27,583 bases of DNA, from positions 1-27,583 of the IMG/VR virus record IMGVR_UViG_3300031841_000014; one strand, written 5' to 3'. The notes beneath the pieces are model-generated. The model was not told where the DNA came from, searched no databases, and was given only the letters and a program-made list of their open reading frames with translations. Positions 15,568-20,994 of this stretch are shown piece after piece. The translations under genes and the position numbers were made by a program. The number at the start of each line of letters is the position of its first letter. Within the stretch, counting starts at the first letter, position 1. This DNA comes from a virus.

Positions 15568-15886
15568 AATAAAAAATCAATTAGCAGGTGTAGCTGCTTT
15601 ATTAGGAGTTATTGCCGCAATCGGTGGTGGTTTTGTAAAGTATGGAGAAATCGTCACTAAACTAGATGCACTTGAGGGAGCATCAGATGGTAAAGATTGG
15701 TCAGCAGAAATAGCTGTGCTTGAAGAAAAAGTAACTGCGTTAGAAAACGCAGATAATTCTCATACACATGACATGGCACACACTCATAACAATACACAAG
15801 TAAAAATTAACGAAACAGAGATTAAGTTGCTTAAAAATTCTATAGAAGAATTAAAAGCATCTAATTCAAATCCATTAGCTAACTAA
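15560..15886 (+). CDS. Membrane-anchored coiled-coil protein (108 aa)
   Basis: A 108-residue protein with an N-terminal membrane segment (about 8-27, LAGVAALLGVIAAIGGGFVK) followed by a coiled coil (about 50-65, IAVLEEKVTALENA), a His cluster (HTHDMAHTHNN, 68-78) that could bind metal, and a second coiled stretch. It overlaps the acidic exported protein by 8 nt and the next gene by 1 nt. The layout of one membrane helix with an extended coiled coil is spanin- or anchor-like, and the position after two exported proteins suggests envelope work. Not assigned to a known family. Confidence 0.6.
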   Translation: MDKIKNQLAGVAALLGVIAAIGGGFVKYGEIVTKLDALEGASDGKDWSAEIAVLEEKVTALENADNSHTHDMAHTHNNTQVKINETEIKLLKNSIEELKASNSNPLAN

Positions 15887-16554
15887 TGTATTTAAATGCT
15901 AATATCCCACCTATAGAATGTTATGTTCGTGGTAATTATCTTAGGGATCAAAAAGACTCACACGATAAATATTTTGAATGCGTAGTATTTGGATTTACAT
16001 CTATACCTAAACAAGTACCATTGTTTCATTATATGATGACAGATGGTGGTATATGGTGGAGAGCACCTATATCAGCGTTCTGTAAAAAACCAGATACACC
16101 AGAGTTACACTTAAATGAATTAATGTTATGGGATTCTTTTAGTTATAACGTAAGTGTTACTAGGTTTTATCAATTACAAGGTTGTAAAATGATATACACA
16201 TCTAGAAGACGTAAACAAAGAGAAGGTACATATTTATTTACTATTGACTGGTGTGCTGGTGACTATAATGAACTAGACTTTGGTTATGCAGAAAAACCAG
16301 ATCAACATAAATGTGGTCATGTAATAGAATTAGATGATGGTAATTATGCTATACAACCAAATAATAGATTAAGAATATTTGATCCATCTATGGCAGCTGA
16401 TCCTAGCAAACCACTAATACATAGATTAGTTAATACTAGAATATGGTCAGTTGAAGATACGTCTAAATGGATTACTGATGAAGATCAAGAAGGAAGTTAT
16501 GACTATGAGTACAAGGAGTTAAAAGATGGCGAAGAAGAAAAGCACAGTAAATAA
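15886..16554 (+). CDS. Conserved marine-phage protein of unknown function (222 aa)
   Basis: A 222-residue globular protein with many aromatics and a distinctive set of motifs: NIPPIECYVRGNYL (5-18), GIWWRAPISAFC, GTYLFTIDWC, HKCGHVIELDDGNYAIQPNN and RLRIFDPS. I recall this pattern as a very widespread unannotated protein of T4-like cyanophages and pelagiphages, so strong conservation across unrelated phages is likely. The conserved Cys, His, Trp and Asp residues hint at a metal or ligand site. The acidic C-terminus (DGEEEKHSK) overlaps the next gene by 29 nt. It begins at TAATG with the previous gene and has no ribosome site of its own. Confidence 0.65.
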   Translation: MYLNANIPPIECYVRGNYLRDQKDSHDKYFECVVFGFTSIPKQVPLFHYMMTDGGIWWRAPISAFCKKPDTPELHLNELMLWDSFSYNVSVTRFYQLQGCKMIYTSRRRKQREGTYLFTIDWCAGDYNELDFGYAEKPDQHKCGHVIELDDGNYAIQPNNRLRIFDPSMAADPSKPLIHRLVNTRIWSVEDTSKWITDEDQEGSYDYEYKELKDGEEEKHSK

Positions 16555-16708
16555 AGCAGGCAACTATACTAAACCTGGTATGAGAAAAAAAATCTTTAAC
16601 AGGATAAAAGCACAGGCATCTCATGGTACAGCTGCTGGCCAATGGTCAGCAAGAAAAGCACAGGCTCTAGCTAAAGCATATAAAAAAGCAGGAGGAGGCT
16701 ATAAATAG
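16526..16708 (+). CDS. Small basic protein 1 of the microprotein cluster (60 aa)
   Basis: A 60-residue Lys/Ala-rich protein with AAGGAG at 16,513-16,518, 7 nt before its ATG. Motifs are TKPGMRKKIFNRIKAQASHG and AGQWSARKAQALAKAYKKAG, the second a good amphipathic basic helix. I recall the GQWSARKAQ.LA..Y.K.GGGY pattern as common in marine phages and sometimes embedded in larger phage proteins. Net charge is strongly positive, so nucleic-acid contact is likely, but no function has been shown to my knowledge. Its tail DNA (GGAGGAGG) serves as the ribosome site of the next gene. Confidence 0.68.
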   Translation: MAKKKSTVNKAGNYTKPGMRKKIFNRIKAQASHGTAAGQWSARKAQALAKAYKKAGGGYK

Positions 16709-16821
16709 TGATAACTTTTATTAAAAAACTTTTAGGTATTAGTGACTTAGAGTATAAAGTCAGACTAATTCAAAGACAAAATTACTGGAGAGATAAATAT
16801 AATAGATGGTTAAGAAAATAA
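16708..16821 (+). CDS. Small basic protein 2 (37 aa, GTG start)
   Basis: A 37-codon frame beginning at GTG 16,708, which overlaps the previous stop by one base. The strong GGAGGAGG at 16,691-16,698 stands 9 nt upstream, which decides the start. The product is helical and amphipathic, reading VITFIKKLLGISDLEYK then RLIQRQNYWRDKYNRWLRK, hydrophobic at the beginning and Arg/Tyr/Trp-rich at the end. It might bind a membrane or RNA. No family recognised. Its end overlaps the next small gene by 16 nt in another frame. Confidence 0.55.
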   Translation: MITFIKKLLGISDLEYKVRLIQRQNYWRDKYNRWLRK

Positions 16822-16934
16822 AAAAAGTTGCTAAAGCATTAAAGAAAGCATCTGCTTTACATAAAAAGCAAAGTAAGATTATTGAAAATCATATTAAAGA
16901 AATGAAGTCTTATGGCAAAAAAAAGAGATCCTAA
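16806..16934 (+). CDS. Small basic protein 3 (42 aa)
   Basis: A 42-residue protein starting VKKIKKVAKALKKASALHKK after Met, nearly one-half Lys/Arg/His, predicted as a single basic helix. The KKVAKALKKAS..H motif is one I recall from small proteins of other marine phages in the same kind of cluster. It overlaps the gene before by 16 nt and the gene after by 23 nt, so all three frames are used in turn. Its ribosome site is not clear, which favours coupling to the frame upstream. Likely nucleic-acid binding by charge alone. Confidence 0.55.
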   Translation: MVKKIKKVAKALKKASALHKKQSKIIENHIKEMKSYGKKKRS

Positions 16935-17199
16935 AGTAGGTACAGGTAAGAAACCTAAAGGATCTGGTAGGAGACTTTACACCGATGAGAATCCTAAGGA
17001 CACTGTTGGTATTAAGTTTGCGACTCCTGCTGATGCTCGTAAGACTGTTGCAAAAGTTAAAAAGATATCTAAACCATTTGCAAGGAAAATCCAAATCTTA
17101 ACTGTTGGAGAACAAAGAGCAAAGGTTATGGGTAAAACACAAGTAGCATCCATATTTAAAAAAGGTAAAGAAGCTATAAGAAAACGGAGAAAAACATAA
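16912..17199 (+). CDS. Small basic protein 4, DUF-type family (95 aa)
   Basis: A 95-residue protein with an opening VGTGKKPKGSGRRLYTDENP (9-28) and DTVGIKFATPADARKTVAKV, then a basic helical half with RKIQILTVGEQRAKVM and a KKRRK-type tail. I recall the GTGKKPKGSGRRLYTDENP block as a named domain of unknown function common in marine-phage and giant-virus proteins, but I will not give a DUF number from memory. The fold may be a small winged or ribbon DNA-binding module; this is inference from size and charge. It shares TAATG with the next gene. Confidence 0.68.
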   Translation: MAKKRDPKVGTGKKPKGSGRRLYTDENPKDTVGIKFATPADARKTVAKVKKISKPFARKIQILTVGEQRAKVMGKTQVASIFKKGKEAIRKRRKT

Positions 17200-17447
17200 T
17201 GGCACTTGCAAAGAGTCAAAGAAGTTTAAAGGCTTGGGGTAAACAAAAATGGAGAACAAAGTCTGGTAAAAAATCTTCAGAAACTGGAGAGAGATATCTA
17301 CCAGAGAAGGCTATTAAATCCATGTCAGCTTCGGAATACGCAAGGACAACAGCAGCAAAAAGAAAAGGTAAAGCAGCAGGTAAACAATTTGTTAAACAAC
17401 CAAAAGGTATTGCTAAAAAAACAGCTAAATATAGGAGGTACAGCTAA
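17199..17447 (+). CDS. Small basic protein 5, DUF-type family (82 aa)
   Basis: An 82-residue protein with LKAWGKQKWRTKSGKKSSET, GERYLPEKAIKSMSASEYA (27-45) and a C-terminal stretch rich in Lys and Gln (KQFVKQPKGIAKKTAKYRRY). The W..QKW.TKSGK.S..TGERYLPE pattern belongs to a small-protein family seen in marine phages and algal viruses, of unknown function. GGAG lies 9 nt before the start. The combination with the previous gene recurs in related phages as I remember, suggesting that the two work together. Confidence 0.68.
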   Translation: MALAKSQRSLKAWGKQKWRTKSGKKSSETGERYLPEKAIKSMSASEYARTTAAKRKGKAAGKQFVKQPKGIAKKTAKYRRYS

Positions 17448-17584
17448 TGCCAGGATACATGATGAAACCTAAGAAAGGTAAAAAAGTAATGGGTAAAAGA
17501 AAAAAACTAGACATGGACAAAGATGGTAAACTTACTAAGAGAGATTTTGCTATGTTAAGAAATAAAAAGAAAAAGACAGCATAA
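17447..17584 (+). CDS. Small basic protein 6 with a single EF-hand loop (45 aa)
   Basis: A 45-residue protein that starts MPGYMMKPKKGKKVMGKRKK and then carries a complete 12-residue EF-hand calcium loop, DMDKDGKLTKRD, at residues 22-33. D22, D24, D26, G27, T30 and D33 occupy positions 1, 3, 5, 6, 9 and 12, with Leu at position 8. The loop is bracketed by a basic N-terminus and a short helix (FAMLRNKKKK). Position 12 is Asp and not Glu, which would weaken calcium binding or favour another ion. AGGAGG at 17,433-17,438 gives a strong ribosome site, and both ends overlap neighbours by one base. Single EF-hands usually dimerise. Confidence 0.65.
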   Translation: MPGYMMKPKKGKKVMGKRKKLDMDKDGKLTKRDFAMLRNKKKKTA

Positions 17585-17715
17585 TGAGAAAAGGATTATA
17601 TGCTAACATTCATGCTAAAAGAAAGCGTGGTGGTAAAATGCGTAAGAAAGGTGCAAAAGGTGCACCTAAATCATCTGATTTTGCTAGAGCAAAACAGACA
17701 GTGAGGAAAAAATAA
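17584..17715 (+). CDS. Small basic protein 7 (43 aa)
   Basis: A 43-residue protein, GLYANIHAKRKRGGKMRKKG followed by AKGAPKSSDFARAKQTVRKK. The KGLYANIHAKRKR opening and GAP....F..A motif are familiar from small proteins of cyanophages and pelagiphages, always unassigned. Net charge is very positive and the sequence is too short for a stable fold on its own, so it probably folds on a nucleic acid or a protein partner. It begins and ends at one-base overlaps with its neighbours (TAATG). Confidence 0.65.
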   Translation: MRKGLYANIHAKRKRGGKMRKKGAKGAPKSSDFARAKQTVRKK

Positions 17716-17966
17716 TGGCTAAGACACCAGCTTGGCAACGTAAAGAAGGCAAGAACCCCTCTGGTGGTTTAAATGCAAAAGGACGTGCATCCTACAACCG
17801 AGCAACAGGAGGAAACCTTAAGGCTCCTAGTAAAAAGGTAGGAAACAAAAGGCGTGCTTCTTTTTGTGCGAGGATGAAAGGAATGAAGAAAAAATTAACT
17901 TCTGCTAAAACTGCTAATGACCCCAATTCTAGAATTAATAAAGCACTTAGGGCTTGGAATTGTTAG
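17715..17966 (+). CDS. Small basic protein 8, probable DUF6321 type (83 aa)
   Basis: An 83-residue protein with PAWQRKEGKNPSGGLNAKGR (5-24), ASYNRATGGNLKAPS, RRASFCARMKGMKKKLT and the end DPNSRINKALRAWNC. The KEGKNP.GGLN.KGR.SY...SFCARM.GM pattern is one I believe is catalogued as DUF6321; the number is from memory. Two Cys (C51 and C83) are the conserved ones. GAGG lies about 9 nt upstream of the ATG. It overlaps the glucosaminidase frame by 50 nt if that gene starts at 17,917. Confidence 0.68.
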   Translation: MAKTPAWQRKEGKNPSGGLNAKGRASYNRATGGNLKAPSKKVGNKRRASFCARMKGMKKKLTSAKTANDPNSRINKALRAWNC

Positions 17967-18510
17967 TGTATTTTTATTTATAGAAATTTGTATGGCTGAT
18001 ATAGGTAAAACAAAAGAGTTTATGAATCTAATTAAAGAGGTGCGTAATGAGTACCCAGAAGATTCTATTGAAAGAAAAATACCTATATCTTTTGTAGCTA
18101 CTGTAGCTGCTACAGAAACAGGCAACTTTCAATTTAAAGATGCACCTACTGCAAAAGCTGCTAACAATTTTTTTGGTATGCATGCTAACTCTAACTACAT
18201 GAAAGAAAATCCTAAAGGATTCTTAACCACTACAGGTGGTGCTAACTTAAGAAAGTTTGCAGATAGTAAAGAAAGTATTAGAGGATTTTTACAGTTAATA
18301 ACTACAAGTGATCGTTACAAACCTGTAATAGATTCATCAGATAAAGTAGAAGAAATGTTTAAAGGTATGAGTCCGTATGCAGAGAATTCTAATTATGTAA
18401 ACTTGCTTTCAAATGTTTATCAAGATAGAATTAAACCAATAATAGAAACAGAAAATATGTTGGTACCAAAGAAGAAACCTTTGTTCCAACAAATGGATTA
18501 CCTACAATAA
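17917..18510 (+). CDS. Glucosaminidase-family peptidoglycan hydrolase (Bax/FlgJ-like)
   Basis: A 197-residue protein with the glucosaminidase fold. ISFVATVAATETGNFQ holds the probable catalytic Glu, E67, and NNFFGMHA (83-90), LRKFADSKESIRGFLQLI and PYAENSNYVNLLSNVYQ follow in family order. It would cleave the glycan chains of peptidoglycan, complementing the amidase at 11,992. The first 25 residues include a hydrophobic stretch (LGLGIVSVFLFIEIC) that may be a signal or anchor for export without a holin. This requires the ATG at 17,917, 50 nt inside the gene before. The alternative ATG at 17,992 (residue 26) would give a cytoplasmic enzyme. It is the last gene of the rightward arm, followed by a strong terminator. 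Confidence 0.78.
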   Translation: MTPILELIKHLGLGIVSVFLFIEICMADIGKTKEFMNLIKEVRNEYPEDSIERKIPISFVATVAATETGNFQFKDAPTAKAANNFFGMHANSNYMKENPKGFLTTTGGANLRKFADSKESIRGFLQLITTSDRYKPVIDSSDKVEEMFKGMSPYAENSNYVNLLSNVYQDRIKPIIETENMLVPKKKPLFQQMDYLQ

Positions 18511-18535
18511 AAAAGGGGAGCCATATAGACTCCCC
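18509..18535 (-). terminator. Intrinsic terminator for the leftward arm
   Basis: Read on the minus strand, GGGGAG, a 9-nt loop and CTCCCC form a perfect 6-bp G/C stem (18,535-18,515) followed at once by six T (18,514-18,509). This is a standard rho-independent terminator ending replication-gene transcripts about 70 nt past the last leftward stop. On the plus strand the hairpin lacks a T tract. Confidence 0.8.
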
Positions 18536-18551
18536 ATTCACAGGCAACAAC

Positions 18552-18590
18552 AAGGCATCTAGAGTATTTACTCTGGGTGCCTTTTTTTTT
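18552..18590 (+). terminator. Intrinsic terminator for the rightward (late) arm
   Basis: The arms AAGGCATCTAGAGT (18,552-18,565) and ACTCTGGGTGCCTT (18,570-18,583) pair over 14 positions with two G-U wobbles and a 4-nt ATTT loop, followed by T to 18,590. The G-U pairs form only in the plus-strand RNA, so selection acts on the late transcript. It lies 41 nt past the glucosaminidase stop. Confidence 0.9.
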
Positions 18591-18604
18591 GGTCAACCAA
18601 ATTC

Positions 18605-18838
18605 TTAAACTTTTTGTATGAGTTGTTTAATATCATCTTGTAACTTTCTCCCAATAGCATTAGCATGATTAATTACAGCGGCACATAGATTACCATGATA
18701 AGGATAACCTTTTAATGCTTCTCTAACTTTACCTACAGGTTTACCACCATAATCAATCACAATAGCATTGTCTTTGTTTAGACCAATCTTTAATTCAAAT
18801 AATATACCAGTATACTTATCTAAATTATTTTTTTCCAT
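18605..18838 (-). CDS. Small protein of unknown function (77 aa), last leftward gene
   Basis: A 77-residue protein starting MEKNNLDKYTGILFELKIGL. The ATG at 18,838 is preferred to an in-frame TTG at 18,865 because GGGGAG is correctly spaced before it. It has a beta-like first half (FELKIGLNKDNAIVIDYGG) and a helical second half with one Cys and two His (GNLCAAVINHANAIGRKL). No family recognised. It overlaps the gene before it by 14 nt and is followed 15 nt later by the plus-strand terminator region, so it is the promoter-distal end of the leftward operon. Confidence 0.6.
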   Translation of the reverse strand: MEKNNLDKYTGILFELKIGLNKDNAIVIDYGGKPVGKVREALKGYPYHGNLCAAVINHANAIGRKLQDDIKQLIQKV

Positions 18839-18998
18839 TATCTTTCTCCCCAGCTTTATGCTCAAAAGGCACGAGTGAAGCTAAACTATTCATAATAGTT
18901 ACAACTTCAGCGTATGGTCTAGTCATTAGGTATTTCATAATATCTTTTAATTGTTCAGAATTAATAAGATACTGTCTTGGTTGTGGTTGTTTGTCCAT
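18825..18998 (-). CDS. Small protein of unknown function (57 aa)
   Basis: A 57-codon frame from ATG 18,998 with an excellent ribosome site, AGGAGG at 19,008-19,003, 4 nt away. It starts MDKQPQPRQYLINSEQLKDI and continues as a helix with regularly spaced hydrophobics (MKYLMTRPYAEVVTIMNSLA), ending in a polar Lys/Asn tail. No motif is recognised; helix-helix dimerisation is likely. It overlaps the next gene by 14 nt, and the gene upstream ends 12 nt before it. Confidence 0.6.
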   Translation of the reverse strand: MDKQPQPRQYLINSEQLKDIMKYLMTRPYAEVVTIMNSLASLVPFEHKAGEKDNGKK

Positions 18999-19009
18999 CT
19001 ATCCTCCTA

Positions 19010-19231
19010 TTAAAATGGTATATCATCATCGTTTGGATAATGTTTTTCAATCATGTTTAGTTTATCTTCTGCAGATGCTATAGCTTCTAATTGTTTATCT
19101 ATCTCATGTACAAACTGTGGGTGCTCACCTATACCTACAGATTTATTTAGGTATATTTCAATAGTAACTTTAGCTACACTTATATCTGCTTCGTATCTTT
19201 TTCTAAGTGCTTCCATAAATGCATCTCTCAT
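19010..19231 (-). CDS. Conserved small helical protein (73 aa)
   Basis: A 73-residue, charged, almost wholly helical protein. MRDAFMEALRKRYEADISVA is followed by TIEIYLNKSVGIGEHPQFVH and a coiled segment with many Glu and Lys, ending in an acidic DDDIPF. The GIGEHP block is one I recall from small early proteins of marine podoviruses, with no known activity. A GGGAGGG ribosome site stands before the ATG, which overlaps the previous stop by one base. The helical hairpin layout suggests a small binding protein, perhaps targeting a host factor. Confidence 0.62.
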   Translation of the reverse strand: MRDAFMEALRKRYEADISVAKVTIEIYLNKSVGIGEHPQFVHEIDKQLEAIASAEDKLNMIEKHYPNDDDIPF

Positions 19232-19416
19232 TATTCCCTCCCTTTAAATTGATAGTATTTATTTTCTACTAATTCCTCATCATCAAGATAAGGATTAGAT
19301 TTTGCAGCATTAGACTCTCTTGCATCTCTAATAGTTTGATTCAAAGTTCTACCTTGTTTCAAACAACCTGCAACAAAATCTTCTACTTCTATGATTGCCT
19401 GTTTAACTTGTCCCAT
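19231..19416 (-). CDS. Small protein of unknown function (61 aa)
   Basis: A 61-residue protein, GQVKQAIIEVEDFVAGCLKQ in its first part, then GRTLNQTIRDARE and an acidic end DDEELVENKYYQF. Helix-rich with one Cys. GGAGG lies 6-7 nt before the ATG. It overlaps the DUF3310 gene by 14 nt and shares TAATG with the gene after it, so it belongs to the same coupled set. No domain is recognised; the DDEE run near the end may mediate protein contacts. Confidence 0.58.
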   Translation of the reverse strand: MGQVKQAIIEVEDFVAGCLKQGRTLNQTIRDARESNAAKSNPYLDDEELVENKYYQFKGRE

Positions 19417-19702
19417 TGCTGACCTCCTTTATTAATCTACTTAAATACCAATGTGCCTTTTGTAAATCTTCTAAAGGCTCACCTTTAAATTTATATCTAG
19501 AAACATACTTCAAGATATTACCTTTTAGGTATCCGTGAAACTCATCATTAGTCATACAATCTGTAATGACATCTATAGTTTCTTTTCTACCATGTAAGTA
19601 GTGTGCAGGTGCATTTACATTATCATACCTAACTTCATTCTCATATGACATATCATGACTATGATCTATTCTCTTATCATATACTCTTTTACTTTTTACC
19701 AT
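19403..19702 (-). CDS. DUF3310 protein
   Basis: A 99-residue protein carrying the DUF3310 domain over about 28-92: VNAPAHYLHGRKETIDVI, FHGYLKGNILKYVSRYKFKG and LEDLQKAHWYLSRLIKE. DUF3310 occurs in many phages, and in T7 it forms part of the nucleotide kinase gp1.7; this short version has little beyond the domain, so kinase activity is uncertain. The ATG at 19,702 with AGGAG 5 nt before it is preferred to an in-frame TTG at 19,729. It overlaps the phosphoesterase gene by 14 nt. The association with replication genes fits a nucleotide-metabolism role. Confidence 0.82.
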   Translation of the reverse strand: MVKSKRVYDKRIDHSHDMSYENEVRYDNVNAPAHYLHGRKETIDVITDCMTNDEFHGYLKGNILKYVSRYKFKGEPLEDLQKAHWYLSRLIKEVSNGTS

Positions 19703-20432
19703 ACTCTCTCCTAATAGTTTTAATATCAATTGTTTCTATATTATAATTACCATCTTTAACTTCTCTTTTAACAATCAAACCACTCCACCACATATGCTGT
19801 GTATCTCTTGCAAAGTGTTCATCGTGAGATAGATAACATCCTGCAGATAACCCATGTAGCTTCTTGCCATTTGGTAATGTAGATATAGCGTAATCTAACA
19901 AATGACTATGACCCACTGTAGCAGAAACTTTGTGTTTTGTCAAGAGAGTTCTGCCAATATTTTCTCCAGATATAGCTGATCCCATAATACCAGAAGGAAA
20001 GTGATGTGCATAATGAATACCATCTACAACTTTCATTTGTTTGTAAGGTATCTCTTGCCAACCATACTTCTTAAATTGCAAGTCAGATATTTTTAATGTA
20101 CCATCTAACTCTGGGTTTTCATCCACGAATCTATCTATTCTGTCTTCATGATTACCATGTAGCATTATCTTCCTAGGTTTATGCTTACCTAAACCTTTAT
20201 TAAATAAAGCTAATGCTTCATGTGAATGCTGCATATCTCTTTGATATCGTCTGCCTTCAAATGATTTCTTTGCTCTATCATAACTAGATAGAGAATCCAT
20301 ACTACAAAAATCACCCATGCATATTACATGTGTAACTTTAAAATCTGCAGCTAATCTACCTGCCCACAGAAATCTATCATTGCTTGCTTTGGGTGTGCAA
20401 TGAGGGTCACCCATCACTAAGTGCGTTGCCAT
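19689..20432 (-). CDS. Calcineurin-like metallophosphoesterase
   Basis: A 247-residue two-metal phosphoesterase. Motifs in order are D9-x-H11 (MGDPHCTP), GD at 40-41 (CMGDFCSMDS), GNHED at 93-97, a His pair in IHYAHHFPSG, and GHSH at 174-177. All metal ligands are present, so it should be active, probably on nucleotides, cyclic nucleotides or a phosphorylated end of a nucleic acid; the substrate is not readable. Such enzymes are frequent next to phage replication genes. In some phages members of this fold act against nucleotide-based defence signals, which is worth noting but is not shown here. It overlaps the next gene by 14 nt and the gene before by 1 nt. Confidence 0.88.
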   Translation of the reverse strand: MATHLVMGDPHCTPKASNDRFLWAGRLAADFKVTHVICMGDFCSMDSLSSYDRAKKSFEGRRYQRDMQHSHEALALFNKGLGKHKPRKIMLHGNHEDRIDRFVDENPELDGTLKISDLQFKKYGWQEIPYKQMKVVDGIHYAHHFPSGIMGSAISGENIGRTLLTKHKVSATVGHSHLLDYAISTLPNGKKLHGLSAGCYLSHDEHFARDTQHMWWSGLIVKREVKDGNYNIETIDIKTIRREYGKK

Positions 20433-20764
20433 TAGTTTAACTCCTTGTCTCGTTTCATTTTTAAGTATTCAAGAAAATCAATAACATTAGATTCATCATC
20501 AAATTCTGCAACAGAACTGATAGACATACTATCGTTTTTCTTTTTGTCTTCAGCAAAACCACGAAGGCCCCATAGAAACGTTGAATGAGGGTCGGTAGTT
20601 GCCATCTTTATCATGCCTCTAGCTATAGTAGAGCATAATTCGTATTGTTCTGTGGACATTTTAGATTTGCTATCCATAATGATACCACAAGTAAAACCTT
20701 TTTGCCAAGGGCTAACTATAACCTTGACTGAATTTATTGCACTAATCTTTTCTTTCTTTTTCAT
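20432..20764 (-). CDS. Conserved pelagiphage-type protein of unknown function (110 aa)
   Basis: The start is taken at ATG 20,764 (110 residues), with AGG 7 nt before it; a GTG at 20,788 and an ATG at 20,779 are also in frame. Sequence features are ISAINSVKVIVSPWQKGFTC, STEQYELCSTIARGMIKMAT, DPHSTFLWGLRGFAED and an acidic Ser-rich end followed by VIDFLEYLKMKRDKEL. I recall the DPH..F..GLRGFAEDR pattern as a marine-phage hypothetical near replication genes. Mixed alpha/beta in look, with no catalytic motif. It shares TAATG with the phosphoesterase. Confidence 0.58.
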   Translation of the reverse strand: MKKKEKISAINSVKVIVSPWQKGFTCGIIMDSKSKMSTEQYELCSTIARGMIKMATTDPHSTFLWGLRGFAEDKKKNDSMSISSVAEFDDESNVIDFLEYLKMKRDKELN

Positions 20765-20939
20765 TCCAATACCTGTCATGGTTTTCACTATTGTAATCTA
20801 ATACTTTGTGTTCAAATCCTCTCTTCATACTAGACTTACCAAAGTGTTCTGCTTTTTTTTCATCATCAAATAAATGATTACTAAATAATCTATAGTCTTC
20901 ATCCTTTTTACTTTTAAATACTACAAAATATAAATTCAT
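20742..20939 (-). CDS. Small protein of unknown function (65 aa)
   Basis: The start is placed at ATG 20,939 (65 residues, MNLYFVVFKSKKDEDYRLFS). A longer frame to 21,140 overlaps the nuclease gene in another frame and looks like its shadow, so I reject that extension. The remainder has DDEKKAEHFGKSSMKRGF and LDYNSENHDRYWNEKE, basic-aromatic with a beta-strand beginning. The ribosome site is weak. It lies just after an RNA hairpin in the 43-nt gap following the nuclease gene, so its expression may be tuned by that structure. It overlaps the next gene by 23 nt. Confidence 0.55.
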   Translation of the reverse strand: MNLYFVVFKSKKDEDYRLFSNHLFDDEKKAEHFGKSSMKRGFEHKVLDYNSENHDRYWNEKERKD

Positions 20940-20960
20940 ATTGTAAATATTAAAAGAGTC

Positions 20961-20994
20961 AATGGTGAATAGACCCCTCAAACTATCCACCACT
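20961..20994 (-). promoter_or_regulatory. Strand-specific RNA hairpin at the nuclease gene stop
   Basis: On the minus strand AGTGGTGGATAG (20,994-20,983) pairs with CTATTCACCATT (20,972-20,961): 12 pairs, two of them G-U wobbles, around a 10-nt loop containing GAGGGG. The 5' arm contains the nuclease stop codon. Only a short CTTTTAAT follows, so it could be a weak terminator, an mRNA 3'-end stabiliser or a processing site. Confidence 0.5.

Noticed and set aside
19915-19943. TTGACA-N17-TACAGT on the minus strand inside the phosphoesterase gene
   Set aside because: The -10 box matches only 4 of 6 positions and the site is mid-gene without a downstream target that needs it.
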